The position numbers and the translations under genes were made by a program. Below are positions 23,610-32,143 of a DNA stretch of 64,000 nucleotides, in pieces. Numbering within the stretch: position 1 is the stretch's first letter; the number at the start of each line of letters is the position of its first letter. Origin of the DNA: Bacteroidales bacterium (GTDB lineage: Bacteria; Bacteroidota; Bacteroidia; Bacteroidales; UBA932); NCBI GenBank assembly GCA_017465225.1, contig JAFTWQ010000032.1:1-64000 (forward strand). Direction: 5' to 3'. Below the pieces are notes generated by a model, which was given only the letters and a program-made list of their open reading frames with translations, had not been told where the DNA came from and did no database searches.

Positions 23610-24995
23610 TTATCTGTTCTGTACGTATTCGTGGATGGCGGCGGCAGCCTTACGGCCTGCTCCCATCGCGAGGATCACAGTCGCTGCACCTGTCACGGCA
23701 TCACCACCTGCGAACACGCCCGGACGGGTTGTCGCACCGTTCTCATCAGCCACGAGACATCCGCGGCGGTTGGTCTCAAGACCGGCGGTAGTCCTTGCGA
23801 TAAGAGGATTCGGTGATGTTCCGAGGGACATGATGACAGTCTCTGTCTCGATCTCGAATTCAGAACCAGGAACAGCCACAGGGCTTCTGCGGCCGCTTTC
23901 ATCAGGCTCGCCGAGTTCCATGCGGATACATTTCACAGCCTTTACCCAACCCTTCTCGTCACCGATGATCTCTACTGGATTTGTAAGCATCGCGAACTGG
24001 ATGCCCTCTTCCTTTGCATGATGAACCTCCTCACGACGTGCAGGAAGCTCAGTCTCGGTACGACGGTAAACGATTGTTGTCTCCGCTCCAAGTCGGAGAG
24101 CTGTACGCGCAGCATCCATGGCTACGTTTCCACCACCTACTACAACCACCTTCTTTCCTGCATGGATAGGAGTCATGTAATCGTCCCTGTATGCCTTCAT
24201 GAGGTTGTTTCTGGTAAGGAACTCGTTTGCAGAGAAAACACCGTTGAAATTCTCGCCAGGGATGCCCATGAACTTCGGAAGTCCGGCTCCCGAGCCAACG
24301 AACACGGCTGCAAAACCTTCTTCGTCAAGGAGTGAATCGATGGTCACAGTCCTTCCGGCGATGACATTGGTCTCGATCTTTACGCCAAGCGCCTTTACCG
24401 ACTCAATCTCCGCAGCCACCACCTTGTCCTTCGGAAGGCGGAATTCAGGAATACCGTATTCGAGCACTCCGCCCGGACGATGAAGAGCCTCGAAGATAGT
24501 AACTTCATATCCGAGTTTTGCAAGGTCTGATGCACATGCTAGACCTGCAGGACCACTGCCGATGACCGCGATCTTATGACCGTTTGCAGGAGCTACCTCC
24601 GGCTTCACACCACCGTTCTCGCGGCTCCAGTCAGCGACGAAACGCTCGAGCTTTCCGATTGCTACAGGCTCGCCCTTCACACCAAGGATACAGCTTCCCT
24701 CGCACTGTGTCTCCTGCGGACAAACTCGGCCGCAGATTGCAGGGAGTGATGAATCTTCAGCGATGACAGCAGCCGCAGCAGCAAAATTGCCGGCAGCAAC
24801 CTGAGCTATGAAGTTAGGAATCTTGACGCTTACAGGGCAGGCAGCCACACAACGCGGATTCTTGCAATGAAGACATCTGGTAGCCTCAAGCTGGGCCTCC
24901 TCAACATTATATCCGTAGCATACCTCCTCGAAATTGGTAGCACGTACCTTCGGATCCTGCTCTCTTACAGGAACTCTTGGAATCTTGTTTGCCAT
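23610..24995 (-). CDS. NfnB-type NADPH-binding flavoprotein / glutamate synthase small-subunit family
   Basis: A 461-residue protein. The start at 24995 is supported by TAATG overlap with the upstream gene. Order: an N-terminal Fe-S domain with CLHCKNPRCVAACPVSVKIP and ICGRVCPQETQCEGSC, then an FAD-binding IGSGPAGLACASDLAKLGY and an NADP-binding VVVVGGGNVAMDAARTALR, with GVFAGGDAVTGAATVILAMG at the C terminus. The sequence alone would be called glutamate synthase small subunit. Pairing with a ferredoxin-NADP reductase-like subunit and no large subunit nearby favours NfnB of the flavin-bifurcating NADH-dependent ferredoxin:NADP+ oxidoreductase. A standalone sulfide dehydrogenase-like function is the alternative. 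Confidence 0.85.
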   Translation of the reverse strand: MANKIPRVPVREQDPKVRATNFEEVCYGYNVEEAQLEATRCLHCKNPRCVAACPVSVKIPNFIAQVAAGNFAAAAAVIAEDSSLPAICGRVCPQETQCEGSCILGVKGEPVAIGKLERFVADWSRENGGVKPEVAPANGHKIAVIGSGPAGLACASDLAKLGYEVTIFEALHRPGGVLEYGIPEFRLPKDKVVAAEIESVKALGVKIETNVIAGRTVTIDSLLDEEGFAAVFVGSGAGLPKFMGIPGENFNGVFSANEFLTRNNLMKAYRDDYMTPIHAGKKVVVVGGGNVAMDAARTALRLGAETTIVYRRTETELPARREEVHHAKEEGIQFAMLTNPVEIIGDEKGWVKAVKCIRMELGEPDESGRRSPVAVPGSEFEIETETVIMSLGTSPNPLIARTTAGLETNRRGCLVADENGATTRPGVFAGGDAVTGAATVILAMGAGRKAAAAIHEYVQNR

Positions 24996-25858
24996 TACTT
25001 TCCCCTCCCTATTCTGCATTTATGATTCTCGTTCGCCTCTACCTCTTCTGTCTTATACATGCCCTGACGGCGCATAGCCTCGTCAAAGTCCACGTCATAT
25101 CCATTGAATTCAGGTCCTTCCACGCATGCGAAACGTGTCTTTCCTGCCACAGTGACACGGCATGCGCCGCACATTCCGGTACCGTCCACCATCAATGTAT
25201 TGAGGCTGACGATGACAGGAAGCTCAAGCTTCTTGCATGTAAGGGTCGCGAACTTCATCATGATCATAGGTCCGATAGCGACGGCCTGGTCATATTTCTT
25301 TCCATCCTCGGTAACAAGCTTCTCAAGCATTGCAGTCACAAGGCCCTTGAAACCTGCAGAGCCGTCATCTGTACAGAGGTAGAGATTGTCGCAGACAGCC
25401 TCCACCTCCTCCTTGTAGATCACGAGGTCCTTGGTCTTGGCGCCAACGATGACATCAACGGCCACGCCCCTGTCATGGAGCCACTTCACCTGCGGATATA
25501 CAGGAGCAGTTCCCACGCCTCCGGCTATGAAGATATATCTCTTTCCCTTGAGCTCATCCTCTGTCATTTCCGTGAAATCAGAAGGTATGCCCAGAGGGCC
25601 TACGACGTCAGCGAAAGACTCGCCGGCCTCGAAGGAAATGATTTCGGATGATGAGGCACCTATCTGCTGGGTCACGATCGTGACTGTACCCGATTCCTTG
25701 TCATAATCACTGATTGTGAGCGGAATACGCTCTCCATTCTCGGTGGCACGCACGATAAGGAACTGTCCCGGAAGAGCCGCAGCCGCAAGACGCGGAGCAT
25801 GCACCTTCATGCGACAGATCGTCGGCGTGAGCATTTCTTTGGTTTTAATTTCGTACAT
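24995..25858 (-). CDS. NfnA-type ferredoxin:NADP+ oxidoreductase subunit
   Basis: A 287-residue FNR-like protein. The start at 25858 (MYEIKTKEMLTPT) avoids an N-terminal extension that would run into a repeat element. An FAD-binding beta-barrel (ERIPLTISDYD) is followed by the NAD(P) domain with YIFIAGGVGTAPVYPQVKW and CTDDGSAG, then a C-terminal 2Fe-2S site: DGTGMCGACRVTVAGKTRFAC. Family relatives are sulfide dehydrogenase beta subunit, dihydroorotate dehydrogenase electron-transfer subunit and NfnA. The next gene, overlapping by TAATG, supplies the matching large subunit. Confidence 0.85.
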   Translation of the reverse strand: MYEIKTKEMLTPTICRMKVHAPRLAAAALPGQFLIVRATENGERIPLTISDYDKESGTVTIVTQQIGASSSEIISFEAGESFADVVGPLGIPSDFTEMTEDELKGKRYIFIAGGVGTAPVYPQVKWLHDRGVAVDVIVGAKTKDLVIYKEEVEAVCDNLYLCTDDGSAGFKGLVTAMLEKLVTEDGKKYDQAVAIGPMIMMKFATLTCKKLELPVIVSLNTLMVDGTGMCGACRVTVAGKTRFACVEGPEFNGYDVDFDEAMRRQGMYKTEEVEANENHKCRIGRGK

Positions 25859-25874
25859 AACAATAAGGTATATA

Positions 25875-25956
25875 GATCCCCGGTCCAAGCCGGGGATGAC
25901 AATTCAACGTCAGGATGACAATTCAACGTCAGGATGACAGTGCAATGTCAGGTGAC
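25875..25956. repeat. Palindromic element (type C) with 19-nt ladder
   Basis: A 26-nt palindrome GATCCCCGG..CCGGGGATGAC (25875-25900), followed by three tandem units of about 19 nt (25901-25919, 25920-25938, 25939-25956), each ending in GGATGAC or GGTGAC. It occupies the gap between nfnA and the HMA-protein stop codon. Confidence 0.8.
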
Positions 25957-25959
25957 ATT

Positions 25960-26361
25960 CTAATGCTGGTGGTCGTGACCATGATGGTGATGATGGTGCT
26001 CCTGACCAGGCTCGAGGACTCCGCTTACCGGATATCCGAGCTTCTCGATAGCAGCCTTGAGGGTTGCTTCTGAGGTCTTGGCAGCATCATATTTCAGAGC
26101 CACGGTCTGATCGTCAAGGGAAACCTTGAGATCCTTCACTCCCTTCTCGAAGGCGATGTTTTCCTGCACCTTCTTCACGCAGTTCTCGCAATGGAGATGG
26201 ACAAGGAAGGTAACCTCCTTGACTTCGCCTTTCTTCTTCTTTGAAGGCTTCTGCTTCTGGGTGAGGGCTGAAGTTTCAGTCATGTCTGCAGCAGACGCAT
26301 AAAGCGATGACATTGAGAATGTCATGAGCGCTGCAAGTGTCAGGATAAGTGTCTTTTTCAT
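25960..26361 (-). CDS. Exported heavy-metal-associated (HMA) domain protein
   Basis: A 133-residue exported protein with signal peptide MKKTLILTLAALMTFSMSS (cleaved near ASA/A). It has a lysine-rich linker, an HMA/ferredoxin-fold domain (about residues 47-120) with the metal site HCENCVKK (Cys58, Cys61), and a histidine tail HHHHHHGHDHQH. Cu+ or Zn2+ binding is likely. It lies downstream of a TonB-dependent receptor and a Cys/His-rich protein, a set that suggests metal handling at the envelope. The start at 26361 is preferred over an upstream ATG four codons earlier because it begins the signal peptide. Confidence 0.87.
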   Translation of the reverse strand: MKKTLILTLAALMTFSMSSLYASAADMTETSALTQKQKPSKKKKGEVKEVTFLVHLHCENCVKKVQENIAFEKGVKDLKVSLDDQTVALKYDAAKTSEATLKAAIEKLGYPVSGVLEPGQEHHHHHHGHDHQH

Positions 26362-26397
26362 AATATTGTACAAATATAATAATTATTCTTTATTTAG

Positions 26398-26420
26398 ATC
26401 CCTCGACAAGCTCGGGATGA
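26398..26420. repeat. Palindromic element, type C variant
   Basis: GATCCCTCGAC..GCTCGGGATGAC, a 23-25-nt copy of the GGATCC..GGATGAC type, placed between the TonB receptor stop and the HMA-protein ATG. Confidence 0.65.
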
Positions 26421-26423
26421 CAG

Positions 26424-28583
26424 TCAGGCTGTTTTCCAAAGGGTGAAACGGAAACCGACATGAGCCTTGATACCCATGAGAGGTCCCCAGATGCAGCTGG
26501 CATCGAATGAAGGGACACGCGGGTTGACGAAGCCGTCAGCTCCCTTGGTTCCGAGGATCACGTCCTTCTGTCTGAAATTGGTGAGATTCTCAGCACCGAT
26601 GTATACATCCCAGCCCTTGAAGCGGCGGGTCACCTGGGCATAGAGAAGCGGATACACAGGAGTACGTCCGTCCTTGTAAAGAAGATTGCCGTCAGCATCC
26701 TTGAGGTTTTCCATGAAGTTGTACACGCGGCATGATCCGTTCAAGGAAGCAGTAAAGTCGAAGATCCATTTGTTAAGGTTAGTAGCGTACTGCAGGTTGA
26801 GAACTCCCTTGAAGCGGCTTGTCATAGGCTTCTCTACGAGACCCTTGTCTGCAAGCTCGATCTTGGCATTTGTATAACGGAATGTCGCTGTGATATTGAA
26901 GCGCTCCACAGGATCAACCGAGAAATCCAGCTGATAATTATCTGTGAAAGAGCGGTTTCCATCAAGAGCATAGAAGTCGATCTGGTTGAGATGGTGCTCA
27001 TAGTCGACAACCATCTGCTGCGCGAACTGGGTGCGGAAATAATCGAAGCTCAGATATGTGTTCGATGAAGCTCCGAACGGCATATAGTAAGTGATGTTGC
27101 CACCGAATGTCCACGCATCCTCGAGGATATGGTCGTTGTATGCACCGACGAATTCCTTTCCGGTAGAGAATACGCCGATATTGTCCACAAGCGGAGTCGA
27201 GTATCGGAGTCCGCGGCCGCCGTTTGCACGGATCACGATCTCTTCTATCGGCATGTACTTCAATGTCACGCGAGGCGACACCTTGAAGCCCTGGCCATAG
27301 AACCAGTCGCCCCTCAATCCTGCGATTGCCGAGAACTTGTCACCTGCATGATATGTATACTCTCCGAACACGCCTGCATTTGCAAGATCGGTGATGCCCT
27401 GCTTCTGTGCTGTAACAGGTCCGAGCACCCATACGCTTCTGACGAAATCCTCATCATAGCGGTCAAATGTTCCGTTAAGGCCGAGGGTGAATCTGTGCGA
27501 ATCGTTTATCACGTTCTGGTACAGGAGGTTAGCGAATGCAGAATGCTGGCCGGCGAGATACTTTGTCGAGCCGAAGTATGAGTCCATGTCCTGATAGCTG
27601 TAGTCAGCGATAAGGGCGATGTTCTGCGAATTGTCTTCATTCAACGGAACTCCTACCTTGAGATATCCGTTGATCGAGCGGTTGAGGATGTCAGAGCCCC
27701 ATGGGTCGATCTGGCCGGCAGAAGGAGTCAGCGTATATGTGTCCTTATTGTAGAATACGCGGCCGCCATCATCATTGTGGAGCATCTGTCCGCCGAGACG
27801 GCTGTCCTGAAGGGCACGCACGCCGAAACGCACCTGCACACCATTGTCGGCCTGATAGAGCCAGCGGTTCGAAAGGTTGAACTGAAGCATCTGCGGCTCA
27901 TCGAGGAAGCCATCCTTATTCATGTCATGCGGCTCGATGTTGCCGGAAACATGTCCGAGGATCACCGTGCTCCATTTGTAGCCCATCTGGAGCGATGAAG
28001 CGATATTGAGGTCCATCTTTGTATCGCTCATCACAGCCGCGTTGATGAAAAGCGGCTTCTCGTCTGTAGGCTTGCGGTGCTCCATGTTGATCTGACCTGT
28101 CATGCACTCGACTCCGTTGATCACCGAAGACGATCCCTTGGCGATCTGGATGCTCTCGAGCCACTGGCCGGGAACGTATGAAAGTCCGAAAGGTGCTGAA
28201 AGTCCGCGCATTACAGGGCGGGTCTCGTCAAGCATCTGGGTATATACTCCTGAAAGTCCGAGGAGCCTGATCTGACGGGCTCCTGTCACTGCATCAGAAT
28301 ATCCGACTGTAACACTCGCGGAGTTCTCGAAGCTCTCCGCAAGGTTGCAGCAGGCCATCTTGCAGAGACCTGCGGCAGAAATCACCTCAGTGCGGATTTC
28401 CTTGCCTTTTGAAAGATAGTTTCCTGCCTGTCTTGACACGAACACGGCCGCATCGAGGCTGTCTGCACGCTCGCCGTAGATATCGGATGTATCCACCACA
28501 TGTCCATGTTCATCTACGACCTGTGCAAATGATGATGTTGCAGCAACTACGGCTGCAAATATGGTAATGATTGTCTTTTTCAT
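26424..28583 (-). CDS. TonB-dependent outer membrane receptor, metal type
   Basis: A 719-residue outer-membrane receptor. The signal peptide is MKKTIITIFAAVVAATSSFA. The plug domain (about residues 60-190) has TGARQIRLLGLSGVYTQMLD and the TonB-dependent receptor features VISAAGLCKMACCNLAESFE and IQIAKGSSSVINGVECMTGQ. The barrel fills the rest. The CKMACCNLAESFENSASV stretch is characteristic of Bacteroidetes receptors found with HMA and Cys/His-rich proteins, suggesting copper or another transition metal. There is no N-terminal carboxypeptidase-like domain and no SusD partner. C-terminal LMGIKAHVGFRFTLWKTA ends in a barrel strand. Confidence 0.9.
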   Translation of the reverse strand: MKKTIITIFAAVVAATSSFAQVVDEHGHVVDTSDIYGERADSLDAAVFVSRQAGNYLSKGKEIRTEVISAAGLCKMACCNLAESFENSASVTVGYSDAVTGARQIRLLGLSGVYTQMLDETRPVMRGLSAPFGLSYVPGQWLESIQIAKGSSSVINGVECMTGQINMEHRKPTDEKPLFINAAVMSDTKMDLNIASSLQMGYKWSTVILGHVSGNIEPHDMNKDGFLDEPQMLQFNLSNRWLYQADNGVQVRFGVRALQDSRLGGQMLHNDDGGRVFYNKDTYTLTPSAGQIDPWGSDILNRSINGYLKVGVPLNEDNSQNIALIADYSYQDMDSYFGSTKYLAGQHSAFANLLYQNVINDSHRFTLGLNGTFDRYDEDFVRSVWVLGPVTAQKQGITDLANAGVFGEYTYHAGDKFSAIAGLRGDWFYGQGFKVSPRVTLKYMPIEEIVIRANGGRGLRYSTPLVDNIGVFSTGKEFVGAYNDHILEDAWTFGGNITYYMPFGASSNTYLSFDYFRTQFAQQMVVDYEHHLNQIDFYALDGNRSFTDNYQLDFSVDPVERFNITATFRYTNAKIELADKGLVEKPMTSRFKGVLNLQYATNLNKWIFDFTASLNGSCRVYNFMENLKDADGNLLYKDGRTPVYPLLYAQVTRRFKGWDVYIGAENLTNFRQKDVILGTKGADGFVNPRVPSFDASCIWGPLMGIKAHVGFRFTLWKTA

Positions 28584-28648
28584 GAATTTGTCCGGTTTAC
28601 TGATTTACATAAAGATACCTGCTCCGTCCATTTCCCGATGACATTCCC

Positions 28649-28725
28649 GTCATTCTGACTTTCTTGTCATCCTGACTTTCTTGTCATCCTGACTTTCTTG
28701 TCATCCTGAACGAAGTGAAGGATCT
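28649..28725. repeat. 17-nt ladder plus type A palindromic element
   Basis: Three tandem 17-nt units (28649-28665, 28666-28682, 28683-28699) each starting GTCATTCTGACT or GTCATCCTGACT, then the type A element GTCATCCTGAACGAAGTGAA..GGATCT (28700-28725). It lies between the TonB receptor and the Cys/His-rich protein gene. Confidence 0.82.
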
Positions 28726-28727
28726 TA

Positions 28728-29210
28728 TCAGATTCTCCAGACGCTGAATACGGCCTGACGGTCGCAGGCCGGCATCACCCCGGAATCGGGCTGATGGATA
28801 TATGCTGTGATTACACTTGTTTCATAGACGTGGCTGACCTCGCCGGCATGAAGGTCCAGGCATGGGCAATGGCCACATGCACATTCGTCATAATGGCGAT
28901 GGTCATCATTAGAAATGGTTCCGGCGATCTCAAGAGCGAGATAATCATTTGAACAGCAGGATTTTGCAGAAACAGACACGCCGTCATGATGATGGCAGCA
29001 GCAAGAATGCGTTTCATGCTCATCCGCACAACATGCAGCCGGATCGCAGCTATGTTCAGGATGAATCTCCTCGCAGGTCATCTCCTCGAAGAAAGCCACG
29101 ACAAAGCTTCTGCCGCTTCCGCTGCATGTGTGCACGTCGAAGCCTATGATACCGGCAAGGTACCATACCACCAGCAGCGCTGCAAAAATCTTTGTCACAA
29201 TTTCTTTCAT
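28728..29210 (-). CDS. Cys/His-rich exported or membrane-anchored metal-related protein
   Basis: A 160-residue protein with an N-terminal membrane segment (MKEIVTKIFAALLVVWYLAG) and an exceptionally Cys/His-rich body: HTCSGSGR, CEEIHPEHSCDPAACC, HSCCCHHHDG, KSCCSNDYLALEI and ECACGHCPCLD. It resembles the small Bacteroidetes 'HYC_CC_PP' family seen upstream of metal-type TonB receptors, although the exact HYC is not conserved here. It probably binds or senses Cu/Zn at the envelope. It is first in the minus-strand set with the receptor and HMA protein. The start at 29210 is preferred over one four codons upstream. Confidence 0.72.
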   Translation of the reverse strand: MKEIVTKIFAALLVVWYLAGIIGFDVHTCSGSGRSFVVAFFEEMTCEEIHPEHSCDPAACCADEHETHSCCCHHHDGVSVSAKSCCSNDYLALEIAGTISNDDHRHYDECACGHCPCLDLHAGEVSHVYETSVITAYIHQPDSGVMPACDRQAVFSVWRI

Positions 29211-29219
29211 CTCAATCTG

Positions 29220-29268
29220 CAAAGTTACAAAAATGTACCAAAATTGTAAACTTTTTGTAGTAACTTTG
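29220..29268. promoter_or_regulatory. Divergent promoter with inverted repeat (metal set / sppA)
   Basis: CAAAGTTAC (29220-29228) and GTAACTTTG (29260-29268) are perfect inverted copies; each includes a TAACTTTG -7 box facing outwards, one for the Cys/His-rich gene and one for sppA. Inner AAAAA and TTTTTG tracts extend the symmetry. It may be two divergent promoters, an operator, or both. Confidence 0.5.
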
Positions 29269-29318
29269 AACTTTCTGCGTCCAATATGCAGATTTTACGG
29301 ACTTAAATCAATATTATT

Positions 29319-31094
29319 ATGAAAGATTTTGTAAAGATGACGCTCGCGACGATTGCGGGTCTTTTCCTTTTCGGATTTGTTGCGATATTCCTCATGATCG
29401 CCATGGTAGGTGCCATGGCATCGCTGGGAGACACCCAGCCGGTAATGCCGCGCGAGGGCGTACTGCAGATCAACATGTCTACAATGATGCTGTCGGAGCA
29501 GACCCAGGAGGCTGACCCGTTCGCATCCCTTCAGGGCAGTGAGGCTATCACTCCTGTCGGCATATACAGCGCCATTCAGGCTGTGAACGCCGCTGCGACA
29601 GATCCTGCAGTGAAGTTCATCTATATGAAGCCTGACGGAGCTTCAGGCGGTATCGCGCAGATGGAGGAGTTCAGGGATGCGCTCAGGAATTTCAGGAACA
29701 GCGGCAAGGCCATCGTATCATATATCGAGAATCCGAGCAATGCAAGCTACTATCTTGCATCTGTTTCAGACAAGATCTACATGACCTCATACGAAGGCGG
29801 CATGAGCATGCTCAGCGGCCTTTCGTCCCAGATGATATTCCTCAAGGACATCCTTGACAGGCTCGGAGTGAATGTCCAGCTCATCCGCCATGGAAAATAC
29901 AAATCAGCCGGCGAGATGTACATCAGGGACTCTGCAAGCCCTGAAAACATGGAGCAGAACAGGGAGATGATCGAATCTGTCTGGGACAGCTGGGCAAAGG
30001 AGATCGCAGAGTCACGCGAGATCAGCGTTGATGACCTCAACGCCATGCTTGACAACCTTGAGCTCAATTTCCCATCGGACTTCCTTGAGAAGGGTCTCGT
30101 AGACGAGCTCTTCACCCGCGAGGAGCTCCAGCAGCAGCTCTGCGACCTGTATGGCTCGAAGCGTTTCGAGGACATCAAGGCCATCCAGCTTCCGGACTAT
30201 GCCAAGCTGAAGGATGTAGTCAACTTCAAGGCCAGGAACAAGGTGGCTGTGATCTATGCGGAAGGAAACATCGTTGACGGAAACGCAAAGCAGGAGGTTG
30301 CAGGCGACAGATTCGCCAAGATCATAGCCGACGTAAGGAACGACTCTACTGTAAAGGCTGTTGTTCTCCGCGTGAATTCTCCGGGAGGAAGCGTTCTCGC
30401 ATCAGAGAAGATCAAGGCAGAACTCGACCTCATCAAGCAGAGAGGCATTCCTGTGATCGCATCATATGGCGATTATGCAGCATCAGGCGGATACTGGATA
30501 TCAGCAAACTGCGACAAGATCTACTCGAACGCCACCACACTTACAGGTTCCATCGGAGTATTCAGCATGATCCCTGACATCAGCGGTACCCTCAAGGACA
30601 AGGTTCATGTCAATATCACACCTGTGAATTCAAACAAGCATGCAGACATGTACAACATGATGAGACCTCTCGACCAGGCAGAGCTCGATTATATGCAGGC
30701 TTCTGTAGAGAACATCTACGAAAAGTTCACCGGACTGGTTGCAGATGGACGTGGAATGACAGTTCCGGCCGTCGACGAAATAGCGCAGGGACGAGTATGG
30801 ACCGGAGCTGACGCCCTTGAAATCGGCCTCGTTGACGAGATCGGCACCATCGAGGACGCCATCATCTACGCAGCATTCTGCATCAACGGCGTACAGAGCA
30901 TGAATGACGTGCAGATAGCAGCATATCCGAAGCCGCTCAGCACAATCGACATGCTTCTCGAGTCCTTCGGAGGCGGAGAGAGCGTATTCGCTGACACTCC
31001 GTTTGAAAGCGTTGAGAATGCATTCAAGGACTGGAGCGCATCGGAAAGCGGAAAGGTCTATGCACGCATGCCATTTGAATTCAGCATCAGATAA
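29319..31094 (+). CDS. sppA: Signal peptide peptidase SppA, 67K type
   Basis: A 591-residue serine protease degrading cleaved signal peptides in the inner membrane. An N-terminal membrane segment (about residues 10-35) precedes two ClpP-like domains. In the first, Lys195 in RHGKYKSAGEMY is the general base; in the second, Ser389 in YGDYAASGGYWIS is the nucleophile, the split dyad of the long SppA form. VLRVNSPGGSVLASE forms the substrate-binding strand. The gene ends in TAATG overlap with cutC. Confidence 0.94.
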   Translation: MKDFVKMTLATIAGLFLFGFVAIFLMIAMVGAMASLGDTQPVMPREGVLQINMSTMMLSEQTQEADPFASLQGSEAITPVGIYSAIQAVNAAATDPAVKFIYMKPDGASGGIAQMEEFRDALRNFRNSGKAIVSYIENPSNASYYLASVSDKIYMTSYEGGMSMLSGLSSQMIFLKDILDRLGVNVQLIRHGKYKSAGEMYIRDSASPENMEQNREMIESVWDSWAKEIAESREISVDDLNAMLDNLELNFPSDFLEKGLVDELFTREELQQQLCDLYGSKRFEDIKAIQLPDYAKLKDVVNFKARNKVAVIYAEGNIVDGNAKQEVAGDRFAKIIADVRNDSTVKAVVLRVNSPGGSVLASEKIKAELDLIKQRGIPVIASYGDYAASGGYWISANCDKIYSNATTLTGSIGVFSMIPDISGTLKDKVHVNITPVNSNKHADMYNMMRPLDQAELDYMQASVENIYEKFTGLVADGRGMTVPAVDEIAQGRVWTGADALEIGLVDEIGTIEDAIIYAAFCINGVQSMNDVQIAAYPKPLSTIDMLLESFGGGESVFADTPFESVENAFKDWSASESGKVYARMPFEFSIR

Positions 31095-31825
31095 TGTACA
31101 GATTTGAAATATGCGCCAATTCTGTAGCGAGCTGCATAGCCGCACAGGAAGGCGGAGCAGACAGGGTGGAGCTTTGCGCCGGAATACCTGAGGGAGGCAC
31201 CACCCCTTCTGTTGGCATGATAAGACAGGCGAGGGCAAGCATCAGCATTGGGCTCAACGTGATCATAAGGCCTCGCGGGGGTGACTTTCTTTACTCCGAG
31301 AGCGAAATCCAGGAGATGCTTTATGACATCAAGGCAGCCAAGGAACTTGGCGCCGACGGTCTGGTATTCGGATGTCTCCTGCCTGACGGAACCGTCGACA
31401 TGGTCAATATGAAAAGACTCATGGATGCCGCCGGAGACACTCCTGTGACATTCCACAGGGCATTTGACCACACGTCAGATCCGCTCAAGGCTCTTGAAGA
31501 CATCATAGAACTCGGCTGCGCCCGCATACTCACATCCGGATGCATGCCGACCGCCCTTGAGGGCGCTCCACTGCTGGCACAGCTTGTAGAAAAGTCTGCA
31601 GGCAGAATCATCATCATGCCAGGCTGTGGCGTAAAGGAAGGCAACATCGCTGAAACAGCAAGGCTCTCCGGCGCCAGAGAGTTCCATTTCTCTGCCAGAG
31701 AGCCCGTAGAAAGCGGCATGATCTTCCGCAACCCTCAGGTTGCCATGGGAAGCGAAGACGACCCATACGGCACCATGCAGACCACAGCCCGCCGGGTCGC
31801 CGCCACTATAGCGCCTTTGAAATAA
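31094..31825 (+). CDS. cutC: CutC family protein
   Basis: A 243-residue TIM-barrel protein of the CutC family. MYRFEICANSVASCIAAQEG and GGADRVELCAGIPEGGTTPS at the start, LNVIIRPRGGDFLYSESE, FHRAFDHTSDP and ILTSGCMPTALEGAP are family signatures. CutC was named for copper homeostasis, but that assignment is disputed and the enzymatic function is unsettled. Translation is coupled to sppA by TAATG. Confidence 0.93.
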   Translation: MYRFEICANSVASCIAAQEGGADRVELCAGIPEGGTTPSVGMIRQARASISIGLNVIIRPRGGDFLYSESEIQEMLYDIKAAKELGADGLVFGCLLPDGTVDMVNMKRLMDAAGDTPVTFHRAFDHTSDPLKALEDIIELGCARILTSGCMPTALEGAPLLAQLVEKSAGRIIIMPGCGVKEGNIAETARLSGAREFHFSAREPVESGMIFRNPQVAMGSEDDPYGTMQTTARRVAATIAPLK

Positions 31826-32143
31826 TTTATTCTACAATTCCGCCATTGATTCCATGATCTGCTTTTGAGGCAGTGAGCATGCTGTTAAATTCTGCATCCT
31901 GAAAAGCGTCCGGCAGAAAAATGACTGATTTTGTGACGGACGGTCCCCAAAACCGGGCAAAATGCACCGTTTCAGGGACCGTCCGACAGCTTTTCGGGCG
32001 ATTTAGTGATGGACGGTATGGAAGAAGGTGATGCCCATTCTGCTCATTATGGGATCCCCGGTCGGAGCCGGGGATGACAGTGGGGTCGGAGCCGGGGATG
32101 ACAGTGGGGGTCGGAGTCGGGGATGACGGAGGGCAGGAACCTC
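31826..32143. repeat. 318-nt non-coding gap with hairpin and type C ladder
   Basis: The space between convergent cutC and the transglutaminase gene has no supported gene. CGGACGGTCCC (31937-31947) pairs with GGGACCGTCCG (31975-31985) around a 27-nt loop. Further on, a type C palindrome (32053-32078, GATCCCCGG..CCGGGGATGAC) is followed by two ladder units of 24 and 25 nt (32079-32102, 32103-32127), each ending GGGGATGAC. GGACGGT recurs at 32011. Confidence 0.75.

Noticed and set aside
25901..25956. Ladder repeats as a small CRISPR array
   Set aside because: Units are contiguous with no unique spacers, and no cas gene is present.
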